Source of the DNA: Lachnospiraceae bacterium
GTDB taxonomy: Bacteria; Bacillota; Clostridia; Lachnospirales; Lachnospiraceae
NCBI GenBank assembly: GCA_017482945.1
Contig: JAFUMF010000084.1
Coordinates: 1-34,500 of the forward strand
Length of the DNA: 34,500 nt
Direction of reading: 5' to 3'
Shown here: positions 16,985 through 23,978 of the stretch, piece after piece
Position numbering within the stretch: the first letter of the stretch is position 1
Layout: each line of letters starts with the position of its first letter
Program-made: the position numbers and the translations under genes
Notes under the pieces: model-generated
Seen by the model: only the letters and a program-made list of their open reading frames with translations
The model's database searches: none
Told to the model about the DNA's origin: nothing

Positions 16985-17611
16985 ATGTTGAATTATCTTT
17001 GGGCCGGCATGATGTTGATCGGTATTTTGTGGGGGGCATTTCATGGGAATCTGGCTGCAGTAACGGAGGGGGCACTGGAGTCGGCGAAGGAGGCGGTGAC
17101 GCTCTGTATTACCATGCTGGGAATTATGTCGTTCTGGTGTGGGATATTGAAGATCGGTGAGGAAGCTGGTCTCATTGAGGCCATGACACGGAAAATGAAG
17201 CCGGTGATCCGGTTTTTATTCCCGGAAATTCCAGAAGACCATCCGGCCGCAGCCCACATTTCCACTAACATGATCGCCAATATGCTGGGGCTCGGCTGGG
17301 CCGCCACTCCCGCGGGGCTTAAGGCAATGGAATCGCTTCAGAAATTGGAAGAGAGCCGGAAGAATCCGGTCCCGCACGGAACTGCCAACAATGAAATGTG
17401 TACATTTCTGATCATAAATATTTCTTCTTTGCAGCTGATCCCAATGAACATGATCGCATACCGCAGCCAGTATGGAAGTGTAAATCCATCGGCAATCGTC
17501 GGGCCTGCACTCCTGGCCACAACGATCAGCACACTGGCTGGAGTTTTGTTCGTAAAAATTATGCAAAAACGCTTCATTATATTAAGTTGTATACAAAAAA
17601 AGAGGGAATAG
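16985..17611 (+). CDS. spmA: spore maturation protein SpmA
   Basis: SpmA is a membrane protein of the nucleoside-recognition (Gate) family needed for spore core dehydration in Bacillus. The 208-residue product has hydrophobic segments at both ends and family blocks GALESAKEAVTLCITMLGIMSFWCGILKI, KPVIRFLFPEIPEDHPAAAHIS, ANMLGLGWAATPAGLKAMESLQKL and INISSLQLIPMNMIAYR. Length is near the family's roughly 196 residues, so it looks intact. In Bacillus spmB follows directly; here a promoter and pilin genes follow, so spmB must be elsewhere or lost. The start is fixed by alignment with SpmA N-termini, although its binding site sits in a hairpin. Confidence 0.87.
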   Translation: MLNYLWAGMMLIGILWGAFHGNLAAVTEGALESAKEAVTLCITMLGIMSFWCGILKIGEEAGLIEAMTRKMKPVIRFLFPEIPEDHPAAAHISTNMIANMLGLGWAATPAGLKAMESLQKLEESRKNPVPHGTANNEMCTFLIINISSLQLIPMNMIAYRSQYGSVNPSAIVGPALLATTISTLAGVLFVKIMQKRFIILSCIQKKRE

Positions 17612-17640
17612 TTGACAAAAATTATTTGCTTTAATAAGAT
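17612..17640 (+). promoter_or_regulatory. promoter of the type IV pilus-like operon
   Basis: TTGACA at 17612-17617 and TAAGAT at 17635-17640 have a 17-base spacer, starting right after the spmA stop. The resulting leader is about 50 bases long and ends in a GGAGG site 7 bases before the pilin ATG. Confidence 0.72.
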
Positions 17641-17696
17641 GTTAAATATATTTTAATTGGAAATTTCTGGTATTTACGGTGGTTTGGAGGATACCA

Positions 17697-18131
17697 ATGA
17701 AAAAGCGTTTAAGGAGCAAACGAGGGTATACGCTGGTGGAGCTGATGGTCGTTGTTGCGATTATGGCAATCTTAGCAGCGGCATCCACTCCGATCTTTAC
17801 AGGATACATAAAGAAAGCGAGGGCATCGGAATATCTGGCGGAGTGCCGGGCCGTTTACATGGCGGCGCAGACGTATCTGATCGAGCATCAGCAGACGTTT
17901 GGCGGCAGTGAGGCAGATTTTGAAAATTTAGAAGCGGAAATCGGAGTTCTTTCGGGAGTCGAAGTGGAAGTTTTGGGCCGTAGCAGAGGTGTCCCGGCGA
18001 CGGAATATGGTATTGTTCTGGTGGAGCGTGATGCCGGAAACTGGGAGTGTGGGTCTGTGATCTGCCGGAAGAACGATGAAATCTGGGTGTTCGATGCTGA
18101 ACGCGGAAGTTTGGAAGAAATGAAAGAGTAG
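17697..18131 (+). CDS. type IV pilin-like prepilin (probable major pilin)
   Basis: This 144-residue prepilin has a short basic leader (KKRLRSKRG) and a class III cleavage site, G before YTLVELMVVVAIMAILAAA, with the conserved glutamate at mature position 5. The single N-terminal hydrophobic helix continues into an amphipathic spine (FTGYIKKARASEYLAECRAVYMAAQTYLIEH), as in PilA/PilE or GspG pseudopilins. Mature residue 1 is tyrosine rather than phenylalanine. The C-terminal part is small, with two cysteines (WECGSVICRK) that could form a disulfide. It is first in the operon, and a terminator hairpin follows, which would make it the most highly transcribed pilin. The ATG at 17697 is set by TTGGAGG. 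Confidence 0.87.
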   Translation: MKKRLRSKRGYTLVELMVVVAIMAILAAASTPIFTGYIKKARASEYLAECRAVYMAAQTYLIEHQQTFGGSEADFENLEAEIGVLSGVEVEVLGRSRGVPATEYGIVLVERDAGNWECGSVICRKNDEIWVFDAERGSLEEMKE

Positions 18132-18136
18132 GTGTG

Positions 18137-18166
18137 CGGCGCAGCAGTGAATGTTGCGCCGTTTTT
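18137..18166 (+). terminator. hairpin terminator/attenuator after the first pilin gene
   Basis: CGGCGCA (18137-18143) and TGCGCCG (18155-18161) are perfectly complementary and followed by TTTTTA. The hairpin lies between the pilin and the peptidase gene. No strong promoter is evident in the remaining 85 bases, so it probably reduces but does not stop transcription of the assembly genes. Confidence 0.72.
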
Positions 18167-18250
18167 ATTGCCGATCATGTATCAATCTCGGGCGGAGTTT
18201 GAAGAGGAATGTGTTTTAGGGAGAGTTCGTTATGGCAGGGAGGTGTTCAA

Positions 18251-18721
18251 GTGGGGATGATTTTGAATCTTGTGGCTGCGGTTTTGCTGGCGGCAGCTGC
18301 GTGGATCGATGCGCGAACGATGGAAATTCCTGATAGGTTTCATGCTGCACTTGCAGTCTGTGGAGCTGCGGCAATATGTTTCGTGCCGGACATTTCAGTG
18401 ACTGACCGGTTGATCGGTGCCTTCTGTGTTTCTGTGCCCATGTATCTTGTATGCACACTGATTCCCGAGGCATTTGGCGGAGGAGATATTAAACTGACCT
18501 TTGTCATGGGATTTTATCTTGGGTGGAAACTCCTTTTAGTCGGAACAGTTCTCGGCTTTCTGTTTGGCGGAATACAGGCCATGTTCCTGATCGCATCTGG
18601 GAAGGTGAAATCAGGAGAACATGCTCATATGGCTTTTGGTCCTGCCTTGTGCCTTGGGTTTATGATCGCGATGACCTTTGGAGAACCGTTGTTACGTTTC
18701 TATTTGGGATTATTTTATTAG
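18251..18721 (+). CDS. prepilin peptidase (A24 family, short form)
   Basis: This is a membrane aspartic protease that removes prepilin leaders. The product of about 156 residues has the two catalytic motifs: IDARTMEIPDRFH (first aspartate about residue 20) and FGGGDIKL (GxGDxKL). It has several hydrophobic segments. It lacks the N-terminal cytosolic domain that in PilD methylates the new N-terminus, so it matches the short CpaA/TadV-like form. The GTG at 18251 is preferred because GGGAGG lies 7 bases upstream; the ATG at 18257 is the alternative. It should process the four prepilins encoded here. Confidence 0.85.
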   Translation: MGMILNLVAAVLLAAAAWIDARTMEIPDRFHAALAVCGAAAICFVPDISVTDRLIGAFCVSVPMYLVCTLIPEAFGGGDIKLTFVMGFYLGWKLLLVGTVLGFLFGGIQAMFLIASGKVKSGEHAHMAFGPALCLGFMIAMTFGEPLLRFYLGLFY

Positions 18722-18738
18722 GATTGGAGGAGGATAAG

Positions 18739-19794
18739 ATGGAGCTTTTTGAAGGCAGAGGCGGACGAGCTTTCAAACCGGAACAGCTTTCGGAATTTTG
18801 CAGGCATGTGGGGGCAATGACAGGCGCCGGAATCATTCTTTCCAGAGCCATGGAAATTCTGCAAATGGGAACGGAGCATAAGAAGAGCCGGATGATTTAT
18901 GGTGAATTGCAAAGGATGATGCAGCAGGGAAGTTCCTTTAGTGATGCTTTGGAGCAAATGAAGGTATTTCCTCCACTGATGGTCAATATGTTCCGGGCGG
19001 CGGAAGCCAGTGGTCATCTGGAAGAAACGGCCAAGCGGCTGGACATTTACTATAGGAAGGAACACCGCATGAAAGAGAAGATACGGACGGCAACGCTGTA
19101 CCCGAAAATCTTACTTCTTGTGTCGATTTTAGTCGTTTTGATTGTGTTCCTTGTTGTGGTGCCGACCATAGAACCGATATTTCGAGGGATGGAACTCCCA
19201 CTTTTGACCAGAATACTGATTTTCATCAGCAGGCTGATCAGTGAGCGGTGGTATTTGTGTGTCGTTCTTCTCATTATTTTAGCCGTCATAGGAAGTCTGC
19301 TCCTGAAAAAACGGAAGGTGAGAATCTTTTGCGACCGGATGAAACTGCATGTTCCACTGGTTGGCAGACAGCTTAAAATTATTTACACAGCACGGTTTGC
19401 CAGAAGTGAAAGTGGTCTTTACAGCAGTGGTCTCCCGATGGTGGAAGGTCTGGAAATTGCCGCGAAGACCATAGGAAACGAATATCTGGAGGAACAATTT
19501 GCGGAAGTAATCAGGAAGGTGCAGGGCGGCATACAACTGAGCCATGCCATCGAGTCGGTGGATGGTTTTGATAAGAAGCTGGCACCGGTCATTTTTGTCG
19601 GTGAGGAGACCGGAAAGTTGGATGAGATGCTGGAGCGGATTGCGGAGGGGTATGAGCATGACGCGGAAATTGCCCTGAACAGGCTGGTTTCCATGATCGA
19701 ACCTGCGATGATCATTGTGATGGGACTGGTGATCGGTATGATTTTGCTTGGAATCATGGTGCCGATGTGGACGATGTATGAGTATCTTGGATAG
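18739..19794 (+). CDS. pilC: type II secretion/type IV pilus platform protein (PilC/GspF family)
   Basis: This inner-membrane platform protein of 351 residues has two GspF domains. The first is around residues 10-130 (LSEFCRHVGAMTGAGIILSRAMEIL, MVNMFRAAEASGHLEETAKRL). The second is around 215-340 (TARFARSESGLYSSGLPMVEGLEIA, PVIFVGEETGKLDEMLERIAEGYEHD). Three strongly hydrophobic stretches follow the usual pattern (ILLLVSILVVLIVFLVVVPT, LCVVLLIILAVIGSLLL and a C-terminal MIIVMGLVIGMILLGIMVP). It anchors the motor ATPase. It starts 17 bases after the peptidase stop, with GGAGGAGG before the ATG. Confidence 0.9.
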   Translation: MELFEGRGGRAFKPEQLSEFCRHVGAMTGAGIILSRAMEILQMGTEHKKSRMIYGELQRMMQQGSSFSDALEQMKVFPPLMVNMFRAAEASGHLEETAKRLDIYYRKEHRMKEKIRTATLYPKILLLVSILVVLIVFLVVVPTIEPIFRGMELPLLTRILIFISRLISERWYLCVVLLIILAVIGSLLLKKRKVRIFCDRMKLHVPLVGRQLKIIYTARFARSESGLYSSGLPMVEGLEIAAKTIGNEYLEEQFAEVIRKVQGGIQLSHAIESVDGFDKKLAPVIFVGEETGKLDEMLERIAEGYEHDAEIALNRLVSMIEPAMIIVMGLVIGMILLGIMVPMWTMYEYLG

Positions 19795-19817
19795 AACGTC
19801 CGGAAAGGAGGATGTCG

Positions 19818-20375
19818 GTGAAAAAGCTGCGGGAAGAAAAGGGAATGGCAATGGTGGAAGTTGTTCTCGTGATCATGATTTTTACCATTCTGGCATCCTC
19901 GCTTTACGGGCTGGCAGGCATGGAGAACCGGCGGGTGATGAGGAACATCAGCGAGGAAGAGGCGTATTATGCGGCAGTTTCGGCTGTGAGGTTGATGGAA
20001 AAGGAAGTGACCAGTGGAGAAATAGAGGATGGATCGCCTGCATACGGATTGATAGCTGGGGACGGTATGGAAAAGCGGGGCGCAGAGATTTGTTTTGAGC
20101 CAGATGAGCCGGATGGTGAAGGGAAAGCGGTCCGGATTCCTGTGGAAATCTGGTCGGAGAGACATGGGGATGAGTTATTATTGGCTGCGCGAGCGGAAGT
20201 TCATGGTGTCGAGAAGGTGGTAACCATGACTCTTGAGAAGCAGAAACTAGTTGTTGAAGAAGAAGAGGATGAATCTGAAGGAACTCGGACTGCATCCCCA
20301 TCGGAGCCGGAGGAGGCTTTGGAGTCGGCTGAGGTGTGGGTTCCTGTTTCATATGGATTTGAATTAGGAAATTGA
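19818..20375 (+). CDS. prepilin-like protein with acidic C-terminal tail
   Basis: This 185-residue prepilin has a basic leader KKLREEKG and cleavage before MAMVEVVLVIMIFTILASS, with glutamate at mature position 5. The mature start MAMVE is unusual against the typical F(T/S)LxE. The C-terminal third holds a strongly acidic stretch (VVEEEEDESEG) followed by a Ser/Pro/Glu segment (TASPSEPEEALESAE). The GTG at 19818 is preferred: the ATG at 19812 touches the AGGAGG site directly, whereas the GTG lies 6 bases after it. A minor pilin role is likely; partner and position in the fibre are unknown. Confidence 0.72.
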   Translation: MKKLREEKGMAMVEVVLVIMIFTILASSLYGLAGMENRRVMRNISEEEAYYAAVSAVRLMEKEVTSGEIEDGSPAYGLIAGDGMEKRGAEICFEPDEPDGEGKAVRIPVEIWSERHGDELLLAARAEVHGVEKVVTMTLEKQKLVVEEEEDESEGTRTASPSEPEEALESAEVWVPVSYGFELGN

Positions 20376-20389
20376 GTTGAGGAAGATTG

Positions 20390-20716
20390 ATGAGCGAAAA
20401 GAAGAAACATGGGCGGATGTGTCTGAATAAGAAGGGATTCACGCTGATCGAGGTCATGGTCGCATTTGCGATTTTGCTGATTGCCTCACAGATCATTGTA
20501 CTTGGTGCGGCCTTTTCTGTGAAGATGAGAGCACGGGCAGAAGAAAAAGAGATGGTAAGAAGAGAAATCGGATTACATCTGTTGGAAAAGACAGACTGTA
20601 TGTCTGGTACCGTGAGATTGAATATAGGTGAGGATTTATGGGAGCTCGAGGCAAACGGCTGGCTGTATCCTGGAAACGAGGAGGTTCCTCTGGATATTAT
20701 CTGGGTGGAGGAGTGA
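20390..20716 (+). CDS. prepilin-like protein (minor pilin, PilV/GspI-type N-terminus)
   Basis: This is a short prepilin of 108 residues. The basic leader MSEKKKHGRMCLNKKG is cleaved before FTLIEVMVAFAILLIASQIIVLGAAF, a textbook type IV N-terminal helix with Glu5. The soluble part is only about 65 residues, enough for a small beta domain. It begins 14 bases after the preceding stop and ends 4 bases before the next gene, so the three are probably co-translated. Which minor pilin it corresponds to cannot be decided. Confidence 0.82.
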   Translation: MSEKKKHGRMCLNKKGFTLIEVMVAFAILLIASQIIVLGAAFSVKMRARAEEKEMVRREIGLHLLEKTDCMSGTVRLNIGEDLWELEANGWLYPGNEEVPLDIIWVEE

Positions 20717-20720
20717 TGAG

Positions 20721-21248
20721 ATGAGAAATCGAAAGGGATTTACTTTAGTGGAAGTCGTCATTGCCTCTATGCTTGCTGGTATGGTGCTTCTGGCGGCGTT
20801 TCCGCTGATCACAGCCGGCAGAAATATGGTGAACCGTGAGCAGAAGCGCATGGAGGCAGCAATGGTCGGGGATGGGATTTTTGAAGCAGTTGCCAATGAA
20901 CTTCGGTGCGCGGATCGGGTGTTTCTTGGAGATTTGGACGAGTTAACCGAGTACATGGAGGTTTCGGATGAGAACGATTGGGATACGTTTGAATTCGACT
21001 TGCCGGAATCTGAGCAGGAAGTGCTGATGGAAGCAGAGACGGTGGACGATGATTGGATCTGGATCAAGGTGAGCATAGAAGGCGAAGAGGAGCTTTATTA
21101 TGAAAGGGAAGAAATCATTCCCCTATTAAACCTGTCACTGGATGAGGAGAGGGCGATTGAGGGAACGGATGGTGTCGTTAAGATGCCTGTTGGAGGACCT
21201 GAGGACGATGGAGATAATGAAATCTGGTATCAAAAGGCGGAACAATAG
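20721..21248 (+). CDS. prepilin-like protein (minor pilin, PilW/GspJ-type)
   Basis: This 175-residue prepilin has a very short leader MRNRKG cleaved before FTLVEVVIASMLAGMVLLAAFPLI, with Glu5. The mature region is highly acidic (YMEVSDENDWDTFEFDLPESEQEVLMEAETVDDD) and has no lysine-rich patch. The ATG at 20721 has GGAGG about 9 bases upstream. The size and position as the last and largest minor pilin before the ATPase fit PilW/GspJ-like proteins, an inference from order only. Confidence 0.78.
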   Translation: MRNRKGFTLVEVVIASMLAGMVLLAAFPLITAGRNMVNREQKRMEAAMVGDGIFEAVANELRCADRVFLGDLDELTEYMEVSDENDWDTFEFDLPESEQEVLMEAETVDDDWIWIKVSIEGEEELYYEREEIIPLLNLSLDEERAIEGTDGVVKMPVGGPEDDGDNEIWYQKAEQ

Positions 21249-21278
21249 GGACATGTTCTGGTCTTGGAGGGACAAAGG

Positions 21279-22616
21279 ATGAAGAAAGTTTCAGTGAGTA
21301 AGTTTTGGAGAAGAAATCGGGCAGAAAAAGACGCAGAACATGCAGTGCCAGAGACATTGACGTTAGGGAAATTAAAAGCGTCCGGGAAATTGACAGAGGA
21401 AGGCAGTGCGAATAAGAAGGCGAAATCGGAATATTTATTCGAAAATCAGTTAAATGAAAGCGATGATACGCCGGCAGTGAAATTGTTAAAAAACCTGCTC
21501 ATGACTGGTTATGAAAAGGGAGCCAGCGATATTCATGTGGAACCATGGGAAGAGGAGCTGGTGATCCGTATGAGGGTGGATGGACTTTTGGCGGAATTCA
21601 TCCGTCTGGAAAAGGACATGCATCAGCCATTAGTCACATGTGCAAAAATTCTCTCTGGCATGGACATTGCAGAAAAACGGCTTCCACAGGATGGACACTG
21701 TAAGACGGTGATTCAAGAGGTGGAAATGAACATCAGAACCAGTTCGGTCCCGACCATTTATGGTGAGAAAATCGTACTCCGGCTGCTGAACATGGAGACG
21801 AAGGTGGACCGGGCGGAGATGTTTGGAATGGACGAGGATAATTACAGAAAGGTCATGGAGATTCTCAGGAGCCCAAATGGAATCGTATATTTCACAGGAC
21901 CGACTGGTTCCGGTAAAACGACGACTCTCTATATGATTCTGGAGTGGCTTAAGAAACAGCCGGTGAATATTATGACTATTGAAGATCCTGTCGAGAAAAA
22001 TATTGCCGGGATCAGTCAGATCCAGATCAATGAGCAGGCGGGATTGACCTTTGAAAAGGGACTTCGTGCGATCTTAAGACAGGATCCGGACGTGATCATG
22101 GTCGGTGAGACGAGGGATGATCTGACTGCGGAAATCAGCGTCCGCGCTGCGATCACCGGTCATCTGGTGCTTTCGACTTTGCACACGAGGAATGCCGTGG
22201 GAGCCATTGTCCGGATGATGGATATGAAAGTGGAACCGTACAAGGTGGCAAACAGTCTCAGCGGCGTTGTGGCCCAGAGACTAGCGAGAAAAGTTTGCCC
22301 GGACTGTGCGAAAGAGGTGGAGATCAGTGAGGAAAAGGCTGGGGAGCTTGGCCTGAAGGTGACAAAAATCCGCCGGGGAACTGGATGCAAGAACTGTGAT
22401 CATACCGGTTATAAAGGAAGAATTGCAATCCATGAAGTAATCGTGATCGATAAGGAAATTCGGGAAATGATTGTGGAGAGACGGACGATGGAGGAGATTT
22501 TGGAGTATGTGAAGAGGACACAGAATCTGCGTACACTGAAGGAAGACCTGATCCATCTGGTGGAGCAGGGAGTTACGACCGTCGATGAACTGGTGCGTTT
22601 GACACATGGAGAATAG
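21279..22616 (+). CDS. pilB: type IV pilus assembly/type II secretion ATPase (PilB/GspE family)
   Basis: This hexameric motor ATPase drives pilin polymerisation. The 445-residue protein has Walker A GPTGSGKTTT (Lys213), the Asp box TIEDPVEKNI, Walker B DPDVIMVGETRD and the His box LVLSTLHTRNAVGAI. It also has the zinc-binding tetracysteine typical of PilB/GspE (CPDC...GCKNCDHTGYKGR), which PilT lacks, so it is an extension rather than a retraction motor. The N-terminal domain before the ASDIHVEP segment is only about 85 residues, shorter than in Gram-negative PilB. The ATG at 21279 has GGAGG 8 bases upstream. No PilT is encoded in the window. Confidence 0.93.
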   Translation: MKKVSVSKFWRRNRAEKDAEHAVPETLTLGKLKASGKLTEEGSANKKAKSEYLFENQLNESDDTPAVKLLKNLLMTGYEKGASDIHVEPWEEELVIRMRVDGLLAEFIRLEKDMHQPLVTCAKILSGMDIAEKRLPQDGHCKTVIQEVEMNIRTSSVPTIYGEKIVLRLLNMETKVDRAEMFGMDEDNYRKVMEILRSPNGIVYFTGPTGSGKTTTLYMILEWLKKQPVNIMTIEDPVEKNIAGISQIQINEQAGLTFEKGLRAILRQDPDVIMVGETRDDLTAEISVRAAITGHLVLSTLHTRNAVGAIVRMMDMKVEPYKVANSLSGVVAQRLARKVCPDCAKEVEISEEKAGELGLKVTKIRRGTGCKNCDHTGYKGRIAIHEVIVIDKEIREMIVERRTMEEILEYVKRTQNLRTLKEDLIHLVEQGVTTVDELVRLTHGE

Positions 22617-22629
22617 GAATTTGGTGGTT

Positions 22630-22677
22630 AAAGTCCGCTTTTGCATTGACAGGTGCAAAGGCGGACTTTTTCTTTTA
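22630..22677 (+). terminator. terminator of the pilus-like operon
   Basis: AAAGTCCGCTTTTGCA pairs with TGCAAAGGCGGACTTT, followed by TTTCTTTT, forming a clear intrinsic terminator 14 bases after the pilB stop. Confidence 0.85.
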
Positions 22678-22803
22678 AAATGGAAGGTTTGGGCGCCCGG
22701 GGACCGGAAGTTTGCAAAAACGATTGTGCAAGATGACAATTTTATAGAGTGGAAAATCGGCAATGTAACTAATTTTTCGAGGGCGTTTTTGACGGATCCG
22801 ACA

Positions 22804-22832
22804 TGGACATGGCGGGGCGGATGTGATATATT
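22804..22832 (+). promoter_or_regulatory. promoter of the surface-protein cluster
   Basis: TGGACA (22804-22809) and TATATT (22827-22832) are 17 bases apart. The 320-base gap between pilB and the lipoprotein gene holds the terminator, this promoter and a leader of about 100 bases with a small hairpin (GAAAGAAAGTCTTCTTTC, from 22844). Nothing else is recognisable there. Confidence 0.62.
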
Positions 22833-22936
22833 TTAGGCACTCGAAAGAAAGTCTTCTTTCAAATCTGTAAATCTAGTAGCAGTATCTAACGTTGGTGTCT
22901 TCGGCAGTTTCTGTCGGAAGTCCGGAGGATGAAAAA

Positions 22937-23965
22937 ATGAAAAGAAAATTATGGAACATGCTGGCGGCGGCCGGTTCCCTTGCTGTACTCTCAAGCTGCC
23001 AGATGGTGATGAGGCCTTATGCAAATCTGGCCTCGGGAGGGCAGGAATATGTGGTCTCAGGACCCAAACAGTGCAAAAGAGTCCTGATGGAACTGGTATC
23101 TTCCACATTGCCTGGAGAGCGCCAGGAGTGTTTTTTAACGGGGGCCAATTATGAGCCGGAAAGTCTGATCATTGCACAGATTTTCCCGGACGTAGTCAAT
23201 ATTTCTAACACAAAGATAAAGGATTATCAGAAAGATGGTCACAGATATGTGACCTGCAGGATCGGTTTTGAGCGGATCGCAGAAACAGAACCGTCGGTGG
23301 ATGTGGACGATGAGGAGGGAAGTCCAGTCGGCCGGCATTGGGAAATTGGTGATGTGCGAAGCTTGAAGCTTGGGGAGGAAACGTACCGGTTCCGGTGCGT
23401 GGATGACGATTACGGCGACAATTCTGAATATCAAAGATGCGCATTATTCTTATGCGAGACTGTCATACGGTCTGATGTAGACAGTACAGATTCCGAAAGA
23501 GAAATCCTGACATTTGGCAGGACAAATAATTATAAAACTTCACAGGTGAGAGCGTGGCTGAAAGAGAATGTTAAGGACCACGAAGAGGAAATGGTTTCGG
23601 TGAATACAGGGGTGAACTCTGCCTATTTGGGGGCTACGGTCCCTGGTGCATTCGATCAATTTTCGGAGACTGGATTTTTGCGCTATGAGCTTCCGGTTCA
23701 GATTGCGGAGGATGATCTGTTTCTGCTTTCCATAGAGGAGGCGTTTGAATACCGGGACGAGTTGTGGGAGGCAGAAGGCGCAGACAGCTCCTACAGCAGG
23801 GGATACTGGCTTCGGACGCCTGCATATGCGGTCGATTCGGAGGGCAGTTTTTGTTATGGAACTTGGGGCTATGCGGTAGATCTAGAGCTTGGATGTATCC
23901 GTCCGGTAGATATTTCGGATGGAAGCATTGGAATCCGGCCGGCATTCTGTCTGCCGCAAGGATAA
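22937..23965 (+). CDS. lipoprotein with DUF6273-like C-terminal domain
   Basis: This exported protein of 342 residues has a basic start, a hydrophobic stretch and a lipobox (LAVLSSC, cysteine near residue 20), so it is probably lipidated. The C-terminal half has the look of the DUF6273 family often found in clostridial surface proteins: RAWLKEN, DDLFLLSIEEAFEY, GYWLRTPAYAVDSEGSFCYG and SIGIRPAFCLPQG. The middle (VGRHWEIGDVRSLKLGEETYRFRC) is the usual entry to that domain. Its function is unknown; a carbohydrate- or protein-binding surface role is a guess. GGAGG lies 8 bases before the ATG at 22937. It is the first gene behind its own promoter and ends 13 bases before the next start. Confidence 0.75.
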   Translation: MKRKLWNMLAAAGSLAVLSSCQMVMRPYANLASGGQEYVVSGPKQCKRVLMELVSSTLPGERQECFLTGANYEPESLIIAQIFPDVVNISNTKIKDYQKDGHRYVTCRIGFERIAETEPSVDVDDEEGSPVGRHWEIGDVRSLKLGEETYRFRCVDDDYGDNSEYQRCALFLCETVIRSDVDSTDSEREILTFGRTNNYKTSQVRAWLKENVKDHEEEMVSVNTGVNSAYLGATVPGAFDQFSETGFLRYELPVQIAEDDLFLLSIEEAFEYRDELWEAEGADSSYSRGYWLRTPAYAVDSEGSFCYGTWGYAVDLELGCIRPVDISDGSIGIRPAFCLPQG

Positions 23966-23978
23966 GGAGGAGACGGAG

